Shown here: in pieces, positions 33,907-44,586 of the stretch
Numbering within the stretch: the first letter of the stretch is position 1
Layout: each line of letters starts with the position of its first letter
Source: Lepidodermella squamata
Taxonomy: Eukaryota > Gastrotricha
NCBI GenBank assembly: GCA_047495785.1
Contig: JBLDXI010000075.1
Span: 1-64,000 of the forward strand
Length of the DNA stretch: 64,000 nucleotides
Direction of reading: 5' to 3'
Made by a program: the position numbers and the translations under genes
The notes under the pieces: generated by a model
Database searches by the model: none
Seen by the model: the letters and a program-made list of their open reading frames with translations, nothing else
Told to the model about the DNA's origin: nothing

Positions 33907-36249
33907 CTAATGCTTAATCACCAGTGTCTGTAGCTTATCAGCCCAGACAGGGTAGAAAATGATTGCGAAGCTGCTGAATGAGTAAGCGATTTCCAGGCAC
34001 GCCAGTGTGAGCAACTGATGCATCCACTTGTTGACTACTGCCGTTAGAAAGAATCCTCCTCCAAATATTGTTGCGGCATTTAAGACCGCAATCCTTACGG
34101 TTGATACATCTAAGCGAAACATTGCTTGCGTGATTAGTATTTTGGTTTCGAAAAGCCGAGCAGTAGAGATCACTAGCAATATCAGATTGAATCCCGCGAA
34201 CCCGGCCGACCACGCTGGGAGGTCTTTAGCGTAACATCTCTCTGACGTATTCGTGTAGTAGGTGTCAAGTTCATAATCAAAGGAAACATCGCTAGTTTCT
34301 TGTACTCTTCTTATAGGGTCAGAAACTAGGAGCCAGACAATGAGAAGAATAATGCATATGATTAAACAGCTACCGACTACCCTTGTCTCATTGATCGCCA
34401 TGCGCTTTGAAGTTTGATTTCCTTGGAAACTAGTATGCTCATGATTCGACGATCTCCTGCTTGTAGTAAGGCGCCGATGAAATTTCGACCTGTGTGAACC
34501 CGTTTCCCTCCGCCGCTGCTCCGTTAGACGCACTAATGTTAGCGATCTAAAGCATAGTACTCCATTTATAACAGAAAATCCAATCACTGACAGGATTGCT
34601 ATCCAGGAGCAATCTTTTGTGGGTAGAATTTGGGTGAGTGCGGCTATATCTAGTGTTATACATCCAAATGCTATGAATAGACCTCCTGGAAAGTCGAAAA
34701 ATACCGCAAAATATTGGGCTTGCGATTGGCAGATGAAGATAACGCATGCTTTCGTGATTAAGCCAATTTTAACAACCGCAAGGACTGAAGCGATACAAGA
34801 CAGGATTATTATGAGCTCAGATGCCATCTGTAAGCTGACGATTTCAATTTGTGACAGATCCCTAGGCGGTAATCCCGACTTCGTTGCCCAGAGAGGCGAT
34901 ATGGGTAGATTCCAAAAGGGCTCAATAGCGAAATTTGATAAATTCAAACTTAGTTCTAGATCTCTCATGAAAACGTTATAAATGTGAAGGGCTGTGTTAT
35001 TGATGAGCTGAGATATGGATTGATTTTCGCTGTCAACCTCTAGTCTAGGCGAGAATTTGATGCGACTCGTTCTAACTGTTGCAATGTCCAGTCTAGCTGC
35101 AGATTGATTCAAAACTTGGAATACCAAATCAGGTTTACTGCGGTAGTCCGCCAATGTTAAATTGTAGCGATTTCTCAGGTTGTGATCTGTTGCGTTTAGC
35201 GTGAAGATGGCAGCCATCATGACGTCTTGACAGAAGAGCCTGACGCCATAATCTGCAACTTCTTTACCGGGCCTTCCAACAGCTTTACTAAGGCGATCTT
35301 CAAATTCGGAAACATTGTATCCTAGACTGCTTCTCCCGTTGAAAAAACTTCCGTATACTTTTGTGAGTCCTATCCAAAATGTTGCTCTCATTTGTTGTTC
35401 AATCATGTCGTAGTTCGAGCACTCAGCAGGCAGTCGTGAATTGCTAGTTAGAGCGCAGCTATAAAGTGCTACGAACAAGTAACGAGGAGCCGTGACACCA
35501 GCTCTGAAAGTTTGGCACCATAATCGCCAGCAGAATAATGAACGCATGGTTGCGACGAAATAAATTCTCGCGTCGCCTGACTTTATTTCTTCAAGATAGT
35601 CCGCAGCGTCGAAATCTACTGATACAACTGTTGTAACCACTTTTATGCCGTTTTCATTCGCAATTTCCACGAAATTCTTCGCTAGACTGTAATCCTCAAG
35701 GCGCGTCGAAGTTATCACTCCAACTTGTCGCCATTTTCCTATCTCAGTCATAAATTTCATTGCTGCGTAAATGACATTTTCCATAGGTATTTGAGGTCGG
35801 AAAAGAGCTGAGTGGGTGTTCCGTTGAGTCAACAGATTGATAGCTGCGCAACCGTAAGAAAAGTGAATCGATTTATAGAACTTGAGCAATGGTGCTGAAA
35901 ATTGGCAATTGACTTGCTGGCCCACAAAAACAGGGGCCAGTAGAGTTTTCTCCTCGGAGAGAGATCGATCAGCCTCCATAATGTTAATTACGCTAGGAAT
36001 AACGCCAATTCCATCGACTGCTTCGTCCTCAGGCTGGATTTCGAGATGGTAGTCAGGCAGAATGTCAGGCCTTCGATTAGCTTCGTCAACTGCAATGCGA
36101 TAAGACGCCAGGCAAATAGTGCCGTTTGTTTGTTGTATGTAGTTGTTAAGCGAGATGAAGCTAGGCATCCTGAGAACTTTTGATCTGTTTGCAAAAAGTG
36201 GCTCAATTGTTAAACCAGCGGCTAACATTATTCTAAGAATGTTCATCAT
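33907..36249 (-). CDS. GABA-B-like class C receptor, copy 2, intronless
   Basis: A 780-codon single-exon frame, highly similar to the receptor at 28377-30701 over its whole length, including signal peptide, Venus-flytrap domain and seven membrane segments. The main difference is a short insertion (HEHTSFQGN region) in the intracellular loop before the fourth segment, plus scattered substitutions, mostly in the ectodomain. The frame is intact, so both copies appear under constraint or the duplication is recent. The homology continues past the gene on both sides: about 80 bp of shared 3' flank, and a LicD exon fragment at 36802. Confidence 0.85.
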   Translation of the reverse strand: MMNILRIMLAAGLTIEPLFANRSKVLRMPSFISLNNYIQQTNGTICLASYRIAVDEANRRPDILPDYHLEIQPEDEAVDGIGVIPSVINIMEADRSLSEEKTLLAPVFVGQQVNCQFSAPLLKFYKSIHFSYGCAAINLLTQRNTHSALFRPQIPMENVIYAAMKFMTEIGKWRQVGVITSTRLEDYSLAKNFVEIANENGIKVVTTVVSVDFDAADYLEEIKSGDARIYFVATMRSLFCWRLWCQTFRAGVTAPRYLFVALYSCALTSNSRLPAECSNYDMIEQQMRATFWIGLTKVYGSFFNGRSSLGYNVSEFEDRLSKAVGRPGKEVADYGVRLFCQDVMMAAIFTLNATDHNLRNRYNLTLADYRSKPDLVFQVLNQSAARLDIATVRTSRIKFSPRLEVDSENQSISQLINNTALHIYNVFMRDLELSLNLSNFAIEPFWNLPISPLWATKSGLPPRDLSQIEIVSLQMASELIIILSCIASVLAVVKIGLITKACVIFICQSQAQYFAVFFDFPGGLFIAFGCITLDIAALTQILPTKDCSWIAILSVIGFSVINGVLCFRSLTLVRLTEQRRRETGSHRSKFHRRLTTSRRSSNHEHTSFQGNQTSKRMAINETRVVGSCLIICIILLIVWLLVSDPIRRVQETSDVSFDYELDTYYTNTSERCYAKDLPAWSAGFAGFNLILLVISTARLFETKILITQAMFRLDVSTVRIAVLNAATIFGGGFFLTAVVNKWMHQLLTLACLEIAYSFSSFAIIFYPVWADKLQTLVIKH

Positions 36250-36801
36250 CTTGCTGAACCAAGCAATTGATGTAATAATCGCGTGAATACTTAGTTGCCG
36301 TCGACGGTTTGATACGACTTGCTAATTTAGACATCTTCTGGATAGCGACCTTTTCGAAACGTGCTAGAAAGCATCGTTGCGAACGTAGAGCAGAGTGCAT
36401 GATTATGTTGATGATTGTACAATTAGCATTGACCTCTCCCCCTCATAAGTTTGAAATGCATGTTCGAAGATTGTCCCTGAGTTCGACTGAGCTAGTGCAA
36501 TCTAGCACGCAATAATGAAGGCAATAATGCACATTTCAAATATCAAGGATATAGAGGTTTAATGCGAGTTTGATCAAAGCGAGTAGATTTTACAGTCTCT
36601 CTCAGGCACGCGTTATCGTAAAGGAAGTGACAAATCTTTGGATGCTAGGTATCCTGAAAACATAAATGTAAGTAGCTAGTAAGTGACCTAGAAGGCGACT
36701 TCAAGCGGTTCACATGCTAAATTATACCATATTCGAGCCCGTTTGGATGTAATACAATTCTCAACAAGCTAAAACTATGTTTTTCCTCTTTTTATCCACA
36801 G
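36250..36801. other. Duplicated intergenic/intronic sequence upstream of receptor copy 2
   Basis: Partly alignable with the sequence upstream of receptor copy 1 (for example GTGCTAGAAAGCA and CATTGACCTCTCCC words), more diverged than the coding part. No gene. Confidence 0.5.
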
Positions 36802-36880
36802 CTGATATCGCCTTGATCCCGATGTACCCAGCTCGTGTTACATCGTTTTATGCCAACCGGATGGAGAAGCTAACGAAGCG
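36802..36880 (+). pseudogene. Truncated duplicate of LicD gene B exon 3
   Basis: Preceded by the same CACAG acceptor context, the first 79 bases of exon 3 recur (ADIALIPM ... FYANRMEKLTKR). Homology to 31513-31591 stops abruptly after ACGAAGCG, where the following bases become unrelated. This marks a duplication breakpoint inside an exon. Confidence 0.85.
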
Positions 36881-37246
36881 TTTGGTTATCGAAGAAATTT
36901 TTATGATACAGCTTCAACATCTTTATGGTTGAATAGAGCGTGAGCTAGTGCCTTTAATGGCCACGGCTCGTCTATAGCCGATGAAAACTGTCGTTATAAC
37001 GCCTAGATACAGTGAGGGCTAAAATTCGTAAATTTCCTTAAAAGTGTGCTAAAGGAGGAAATTTAAATTGTAAATTCGAATGATTTCGGCAGTATTGCAT
37101 ATGCAAGAGTGTCCAGTCTCTTATTATTTGTCTATGATTGAATATTAAAACACAAGAGTGGTTATTCGCAAACCGATTCGCAATTTGTTTGGCCACCCGT
37201 AATAAATGGTTTGTGGCTCGGCCCGTTGTCGGTATGTCAAAAAGAA

Positions 37247-37319
37247 GGTTCCGGCGGGGTTCGAACCCGCGACCTTCTGCGTGTAAAGCAGACGTGATGA
37301 ACCACTACACAACGGAACC
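37247..37319 (-). tRNA. tRNA-Val (TAC)
   Basis: Same sequence as the 33331 gene; complete cloverleaf. Confidence 0.93.
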
Positions 37320-37384
37320 TGTTCATTCTAGAGACCAAAAAGAGGTCTTTGAAGTTCGCTAAAATTAGTTACAGCTTCAAAAAT

Positions 37385-37456
37385 TGGAGATGCCGGGGTT
37401 CGAACCCGGGACATCTTACATGCAAAGCAAGCGCTCTACCACTGAGCTACATCCCC
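37385..37456 (-). tRNA. tRNA-Ala (TGC)
   Basis: Complete cloverleaf; differs from the 33476 copy by one base in the T-loop region. Confidence 0.93.
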
Positions 37457-37502
37457 ACATGACTTCAAAAAGCTTTGATCCTCTTTTAATGGCAACGGAA
37501 CC

Positions 37503-39128
37503 TTGCCGTGCGACTTAAGAATTCGAGAATTCGACTTACTTGCCGAAACTTTCTCCGAAGTTCTGAAAGGCCCACCAGCTACGTCGACCAAGCCAGAAGA
37601 TGTCAAATTCTGGAATGAAACAGATGCTGCAATGGCCAGTGATGAAACGATGAAACCTTTTCCGACAGTGCCCCGAAATCAGTCTATAAAAGTTCCAAAA
37701 TGGGCGGTAAAGCAAATGCTCAGGCAGCTGAAATGGAAGGCCCCTGGTCATGACAATGTCTCAAATATCTTGCTCAAGAAAGGCGGCTCAGCTCTGGTAG
37801 GCCATCTAAGGTATCTCTACAAAGTGAGTTTGAACTCCGGGTATGTACCCCGTGCTTGGAAAATCGCGATTATAGTGCCCATACTCAAAGAGGGGAAGGA
37901 TTCACGTTTGCCAGACTCTTACCGACCGGTGTCCCTTCTGCCATCACTCGGCAAAGGGCTCGAAGTAATCGTAGCGAAATTTCTCTATCGTTTTCTCGAA
38001 ATAAACAAATTGCTTCCATCCCACCAGTATGGTTTCAGGTCTCTTAGGTCAACCATCGACCCTGTGTTCCGGTTCATCAGCGACATCGGTCTAGCCATAT
38101 CAAAACGGCAAAAGCTGGTCGCTATTCTCTTGGATTTCAAGGCTGCATTTGATGTTATATGGCATAACGGCTTGCGGCTAAAACTAAAACAATCAGGTTT
38201 GCCGATTCCATTGGTAAGATGGATTTCGGACTTCTTAAGAGAACGCTCGTTTCAAGTAAGGGTTGGCAGCAGTCTAAGTGCAAGCAGAGATATTTTTTGC
38301 GGCGTACCGCAGGGGTCGCCTTTCGCCTTTATCACCTCTACTTTTTATCTTTTATGCCATGGACATTCAGCCAAAAGGTTCCTCGCCGCAAGACGCCACC
38401 AGATCTGTCGCAAAAGGCACATTTGCTGACGACTCCCTAATCTGTGCCTTCGGCTCCTCGATTGCAGCCAGCGTCGCGAGGCTAAGAAAGCGCCTACGCT
38501 CAATCGAAGTGTGGTGCAACAAATGGCGGCTTCGCTTAAGCCCGGGAAAGTGTGAAGTGATCGTCTTCGGTAGATATGGCAACTCGCCTCCTGAAGTACG
38601 CTTTGAGCTATATGTCCAGCCCCTGCCTCAGGTCAACCGCGCACGCTACCTCGGGATTTACCTCACACCCCAGCTAAGTTGGAATTACCATCTTGAAATA
38701 ATTGCCTCAAAACTGAAGCCTCCCTTGGCGCCCTCTACGCCCTGGCCAAGCGGCATGTTTTGCCTAAAAACCTTTGTGTGCTCTTTTATAAAACAGTCCT
38801 GGAGTCCTTGGTTGCCTATGGAGCCCCTGCCCTTCGTTGCCTTGCGCCCTCCTCGGTTGGAAAACTGTTGGAAATCCAAGCCCACTGCCTTCGAGCCTTG
38901 TTTGATCTGCCCTTCGAAACGGAAGTAATTGACGTCATCGCTTACGCCGGAGTCGACTCCATTGAGGATGTCTTCCTTGGTGCCTTCAAACGATATGGCG
39001 AACGCTGCTTAGCAGCAGGTCTAGATACGGCGGACTACATCAACTACGTCTGCGGTATCCGCCGAACGTCAGAAGACGCTCGCAAAGTACTAGCCGATAA
39101 GTGCCCAGCTTGGCCGAGAGCGCCGTAA
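37503..39128 (+). mobile_element. Non-LTR retrotransposon (Jockey/CR1-type) reverse transcriptase, 5'-truncated, frameshifted
   Basis: Reverse-transcriptase fingerprints occur in order: KAPGHDNVSN, WKIAIIVPILKEGKD, SYRPVSLLPSLGKG, HQYGFRSLRST, LLDFKAAFDVIWH, GVPQGSPF, then after a +1 shift FADDSLICAF and KCEVIVFGR, and after another shift a thumb/C-terminal segment ending about 39128. At least two frameshifts (near 38320 and 38720) and a missing endonuclease domain make it inactive. It lies between tRNA-Ala and a tRNA-Val remnant, so it split a tRNA cassette. Confidence 0.88.
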
Positions 39129-39195
39129 CAGGCGGTGGTAGTAAAATAAAATCAGGAATATGCCAACCTTTTCGAAGCTGGAAAAATGCTGCACG

Positions 39196-39254
39196 AGTTT
39201 CCCGCGACCTTCTCCGTGTGAAGGAGACGTGATAACCACTACACTACGGAACCT
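39196..39254 (-). pseudogene. tRNA-Val (CAC) lacking its 3' end
   Basis: The minus strand runs GGTTCCGTAGTGTAGTGG through anticodon loop TTCACAC to GGTCGCGGG and then becomes unrelated, so the T-arm and 3' acceptor strand are missing. Confidence 0.8.
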
Positions 39255-39397
39255 AGATGCTAAATAGTGTTGGCGTCAAACACTAGTTTAAATGCAGGAT
39301 CATCTGCCAAGCGATAGAAAAATCACACTACGGAACCTGTGTGATAGCAGAGCCACTCTAAAAGAAACTTGCGTCGTCCTCAAGGCCATAGTAAAAG

Positions 39398-39469
39398 TTC
39401 CCTGACCGGGAATCGAACCCGGGCCGCCGCGGTGAGAACGCGGAATCCTAACCACTAGACCATCAGGGA
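39398..39469 (-). tRNA. tRNA-Glu (CTC)
   Basis: Same body as the tRNA-Glu (TTC) genes, but the anticodon loop is TTCTCAC, giving anticodon CTC. Acceptor stem perfect. Confidence 0.88.
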
Positions 39470-39539
39470 GGTTGAAGATGTAATATAATTGAGACGGGAC
39501 TATCCTTGAGAATTAGGTCCCCGTTGATAAAAATGAAGC

Positions 39540-39613
39540 TGCCCCCTGTGAGGATCGAACTCACGACCTCCAGATTATGAGACTGGCGCTCTAGCCAACT
39601 GAGCCAAGGAGGC
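39540..39613 (-). tRNA. tRNA-Met (CAT)
   Basis: Complete, same sequence as the 16017 gene in the opposite orientation. Confidence 0.93.
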
Positions 39614-40073
39614 GCTTGTGGTCCCTCTTGACTCTATTCTTATCGCTGAAGCGAAAATAGAATGGCTGACGTTGGAAGAAGACGGTGATTGACGAGCCAG
39701 TATGTTTAGACTAATTATCATTGGCGAACCAGATGGGGCATGTGTATCGAACCTACAATTCCTGGCTTCAAGGCCGACGCCATTCATCATTAGGCTGGGG
39801 CAATCTTTCTCCCTTAGTCATGTTCAAAGGTTTCTTGCTTATTCTTTAACAGTGGCTACCTGGATCTTTCCAGTCAATCAGCTTGACGGCAAGCAGTTTG
39901 CCAACTCAAGACGCGAACTGCATTAAAAAACCCGCAAAATTAGAGAATCTTGGAAAACGAAAGCGACTGGTTTCGAGCAAACTGGTGAATGTATCACGGA
40001 TGTTGAAATAAAAAATTCCTCCCTAAAGTACTGCCGAGCACGCACGCTATGAATATATAGAGAAATCCGAAGC

Positions 40074-41834
40074 ATGAGCTCCAGGAACGCGTTAGTCATA
40101 CTCGCTATTACAGGTTTGCTTTCGTTATAAATCTGTTTTGGATATAAAGCTTTTCTGACATTTTTTACAGCTTGCATGCGCTACATTGCTGGCGACATCG
40201 GGGACGACGATGAAATCGCAGATTCATACAAACCACTCACAAACACCACCGTAACTGGGGTCATGGCTAATTACACTCTCGATTTCTATCCATTGGTCGA
40301 GACAGAAGAACTTACTAAAGCAAGCCTACTAGCTGTTGGTTGGCCACTAAGCAAATTTTATGGTCCATTCGACTTCCCGCCGAGGCTAAACCAGCCCAAA
40401 ACTGACAAAACACCTGTTGCAAAAGTTCGGCTTTCGAGCCAAGCGAAATCCCTGTCACTGTTCTACTTCATTAACGCGCCTGAGACAAACTCAAATACTG
40501 CTAAAATGCTACTTGACTTCGGCGTGAGCTCAGTACAAGTTAAGAATGGCACGCTGTTCGCGCTGCTTGGTAGAGGGGTGACGATTTATTTATCGAGGAT
40601 TGTTTCAAACGGATGGAACTTCGTAGTCTTCAAAATTTACGATGGAATGATGGATAAGCTGGACAGCCGTGTGAGTATTTACCAAGACACTGCTTGTTTG
40701 ACGAGTTACAACAGCAAGTTCCTTTACTTGTCAGAAGAAAACGTGGCACTGATTCACTGCAACTGCCGAACATTGGGGAAGTGCGATTTGAAAAGAGGTT
40801 ACATAGGTCCAGCACCCGATCAACTGATTGGATTCTGGCCGCTCAACGGAGAAAATCTCGCGAACGAATTTGCTTACAAAGAGGAGCCTTTTTACATCAA
40901 CCCCGCTGTTCAAGTGACTTTGGATGAGCCTGGTCCTAATGGGAAAGGTTCTACTTCAATCTCAGTGGAAAGAAGCATTACGGGCGCCATTTTATCATTC
41001 TGTCTTGCTGGACGCGTGGACTTATCCATGGGCTACACTTTGAGCTTCTTCTACCGCATAATGGCTCATCGGGGGCTTAGTTCGTTGAAGATCTCATTTG
41101 TAGCCCCGGTAGCCAACTCGTCGCTAGAGTTTACATACTACAGCGAAATCGGAAAGATGGATTTCGCACTGAGTTCACCGCAAGGGGTTGAAAATGGGTC
41201 TGCAGCCGTTCCAATACCAGGCACTGAATGGATTTTTTTCGCCATCGTTCACGACTCTCAGCGCTTTGGGCTGTACAGCCAATTCAGCGTAGGAAAGTTA
41301 AAGTACATGGAAGAAGGAAATCCTGTTCATATTGACTTTCCAACAAATTCCGAAATATTAATGACGATTTCAGGGCAATTTATTCCCGGCGATTTAGTAT
41401 CATGCGTTCAGTTGCACAACACGGTACTCGTCAAAACAGAAGTTGAATTACTAACATGTGTTTGCCGTGAAAATGGGCTATGTAAAGAAGCCGCAGACCT
41501 GAATCGCCCGGTTGAGGATAATTATGATATCAAGCAGAGGAAAAGAGAACTTGGTATGAATGTTAAACGGCCAAACTCAGCGGCGAGCTGTTCTCACGCC
41601 ATTGCGCCAATGCCTGGGGGAGAAATCGTGGCTACGACAAGATTCCAGCAAATCACTATCACACCGCTTTCTGAAGTTAGTAATACCATGGGATTAACCT
41701 CAACTGAGTCCAATCCTCTGACGATTCCGCAGGAAACAACCGCGGGAAACTACGCTACGGCTCAGAAGGGTTCCAAATACGTCACATCTGCTGGTATCTT
41801 AACTCTGATTCTTAGAAGATTTGTCTCAGAGTAA
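40074..41834 (+). CDS. Secreted protein with LamG/concanavalin-like domains
   Basis: Exons 40074-40113 and 40171-41834 (57-nt intron) give about 567 residues. The short first exon supplies a signal peptide (SRNALVILAITACMRYIAG). Two long beta-rich segments follow: about residues 80-215, ending at CNCRTLGKC; and about 225-465, starting IGFWPLNGENLANEF, the typical opening of a LamG/pentraxin-like jelly roll, and ending CVCRENGLC. Several N-x-S/T sites are present. The tail is Thr/Ser-rich and ends in a modest hydrophobic stretch. It is probably secreted or surface-bound and carbohydrate- or protein-binding; the ligand is unknown. Confidence 0.6.
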
Positions 41835-42571
41835 AATATGAAACCAACAATTTCAGAATAACGAAAGGAAATCGCAATTACCTAAATCTTTGACTCCCGA
41901 CCACCCAATTGATCCAAATATCTACATTTCGTCATTTTAAAGCCACCGACGTTGCTTTTTCCAAATTCAAGCCCAGATCTGGAGAAACAATTCAAAAATG
42001 TAAAGAAAACAGCAAAGTTAAAGCAATAAGCAGATGTCCACTCTTAATAGCTTAGAACAAAAGCATCTGTGCCATGACGATTTCTGGCTTCAGCCTGTCT
42101 CGATCTGGCATTGGGCTGCCTAGGCAGCTGAAAAGCTCCTCAGCTTCGGATGAGTCACAAAGCTTTGGGCAAGGCAGTGCAAAAAAGCGGGGGTGAATTA
42201 ATTGTAAGTGATAAGTATTTAGGGGCGGGTCGGAGGAAATGACCCCTACCCAACTGACAAAAGTAAAAAGACAACCGAAATGACTCACATTGATTGATTG
42301 ACCCATTTAGCCCACCCATTCTCATGTCTGGCAAGACATCAATTATAGCACCTTAGTTATGTTTGCACTAGCATATTGTATATATGAGCACCGCTGTCCA
42401 TGATAAGCAGTACCGGAGATACTGATTAGCCCAGTATTAGACATGTATGAAATGGTATAAGTTGGTATACAAGTGGATCTAATTATGATAGTTATTCATC
42501 GCTCAATGCGGTCTGCGATCAAGCAGAATTTGTATATGTAACAGACATTTTGCGACCTGTTCATCGTAATA
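41835..42571. other. Intergenic stretch upstream of LicD gene C
   Basis: No gene recognised. Confidence 0.4.
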
Positions 42572-44447
42572 ATGAATGTGACCGCCCGTCGCTTACTATC
42601 ATTCAAACCGTTACCATGGTTTATATGCTTCGTTCTGATTATCTACATCGCCATCCGCGACTGCTCGGTCTCCCATCAATCAGCACAGAGAGTTCCCTTG
42701 GAAATGTATTCCACCCTAGCGAATATGACGACTTCGGATGTGCCTCGAGGCAATGAGGAAATGGAAACTTTCAAGAGGCTCATCAAATCGAGTTCTAGCG
42801 CAATGGCGAGACTGAGGGAAGTGTGGAAAATATCCTCAGAGGTTATATTCAAAATCGAAAAGCAGTTCAAAATATCACATTGTCTATACAAAGAATCCCT
42901 ACTCGGCTATTTACGTCATAACAAGCGAATTATGCCGTAAGGGAGAATCAATTTGGATAACTTGAATTTCATAGATTCCTTTTAGGTGGCACGATACAAT
43001 CAAAGTTGCTGTGTTCAACCACGATGTGACTACAGTGGCGCAAGTATTGAGAATAGCAGCTCATTTTGAACAAGCGATCAAGGGTTTGGACGGATATGGC
43101 TGCCACTATGACTCTGATACTTACAGGATACGAATCTTTGGCACGTTGCCCGGTAATTCTGAGCCAATCGAGGGCGAGAAGTGGCGCTGGCCTTATGTGG
43201 AAATTCAAGTTTTCAGAGATCATTTCACAGATTCTGGCCGTTTGCGAGAGATTGAGAACCCGTCGACCCCGGATTACTGGGTAAGACAATGTTGCCTACT
43301 ATTGATTAAAACCAGCTGTTTTGTTTTAGTATTCCGCAGATCTGATATATCCTCTCGAAGAGGTCGTTTTCGAAGGATCACGAGCTAAGGTGCCGAAGCA
43401 GATAATGGATGTAGTAGTGCTAGACTTTAATCCTAAATGGTGTGAAACCGCGATTCTCGTGTCAAGAAACAACACTCATATCGAAAGATACGATTACGCA
43501 TTGGTGAAATGCGAAGAGATGGAAAGCTTCGTGGAATTCAGCCTTGATTTCAAAGAAGTGGACAGGTACTACAGCTCACGAGTTAATCGTTCATGCGATA
43601 CGCACCCGGACGATCCAGCTCTGTGTTTCTTCGAGCCCCAGGTAACCGAGAGGCAGAAAATCGAAATAGCCAGCCTTTTTCGAGCTTGCTACGAGGCCGT
43701 TAAAAGCATTGAAGAGGACGCAGATCATCTCTTATATTCTGGATCTCTGATCGGCTTCTGGAGACACGGTGGTCACATGATTCCGTAAGAATCCTTTCTT
43801 AATTCCTGTCAGATGTATCGCTATTTTTCATCATCAGGTGGGACGACGATCACGACATAGCGGTGATCCCGCGATCGAACCCAGCAAAATCCGACGACTA
43901 CTACGCCCAAAAAATGATAGATGCTATGAAAACATATGACGGGAAATACTCCATGTATTTCGATGATTCAAGTTCGAAGATGAAGTGTTATTTGAATGAC
44001 GAGAATTCGTTAGCTGTTCCTGCACTTCGTTCCTACCGCGTTCCATGGCGGTGGCCGTTTGTTGATATCAACATTATGGAGACGCGTTTCTCGAATAGGA
44101 CCGGTAAGCTGCTCAAAGTCAGTGAGAAAGGCGGTTTTGATAATTTTAAGGTAAGTTTTTACTCTCTAACTGGCAATTTAATTGATTTTTCCCGTTTTTT
44201 CCGCCAGTATATGGCTAAATGGATTTTCCCAACGGTAAAGGCGATATTCGAAGGCATTGAAGTTAATGTCCCGAATGACATGGAGTCATTTTTGGGACAG
44301 ACTTACACGATCGAAGATTGTGTGGCACCATACTACAGCCATCGTATCGAATATGCGGTCGACCACGGAGACCTCGATAACAATCATGGATTTCTCAGTA
44401 GACCTTGTTCTGACTTGATACATATGTATAACCTTACAAACATATAG
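42572..44447 (+). CDS. LicD/fukutin-type transferase C (tandem LicD domains)
   Basis: Exons 42572-42936, 42986-43280, 43330-43784, 43838-44150 and 44208-44447 join in frame to about 555 residues. A single N-terminal anchor (about 14-30, PWFICFVLIIYIAI) predicts a type II membrane protein. The first LicD motif (CLYKESLLGYLRHN then PWHDTIKVAV, residues about 105-130) lacks the acidic triad. The second (HLLYSGSLIGFWRHG then PWDDDHDIAVIP, about 352-380) is intact. Each unit has a WRWP-[YF]-V-[ED]-I block and a Y-x-A-x-x-[IY]-[PF]-x-x block. Intron positions match genes A and B around the WDDD codons. The 3' end faces the NMDA receptor gene with only 139 bp between stop codons. Confidence 0.82.
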
Positions 44448-44586
44448 AGCTTTAACCCCGTTGAATGTGCAGCTATATCCAATCTGGTATATTTTTCATT
44501 TCAAAAGAAGCGAACAATCACTGGAAACAGACAATAAAATGTATCGTGACTTTCAATGTATTTTGAGATCGATAATAAGAGAGACA

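Larger units (their letters stand above)
37146..37457. repeat. tRNA-Val/tRNA-Ala cassette, copy 2
   Basis: Second copy of the 33160-33550 cassette, in the same orientation, with a 60-bp or so internal deletion in the flank. Confidence 0.8.

Noticed and set aside
40176-41834. Starting the LamG-like protein at the internal ATG (40176)
   Set aside because: An upstream exon at 40074-40113 joins in frame and supplies a convincing signal peptide.
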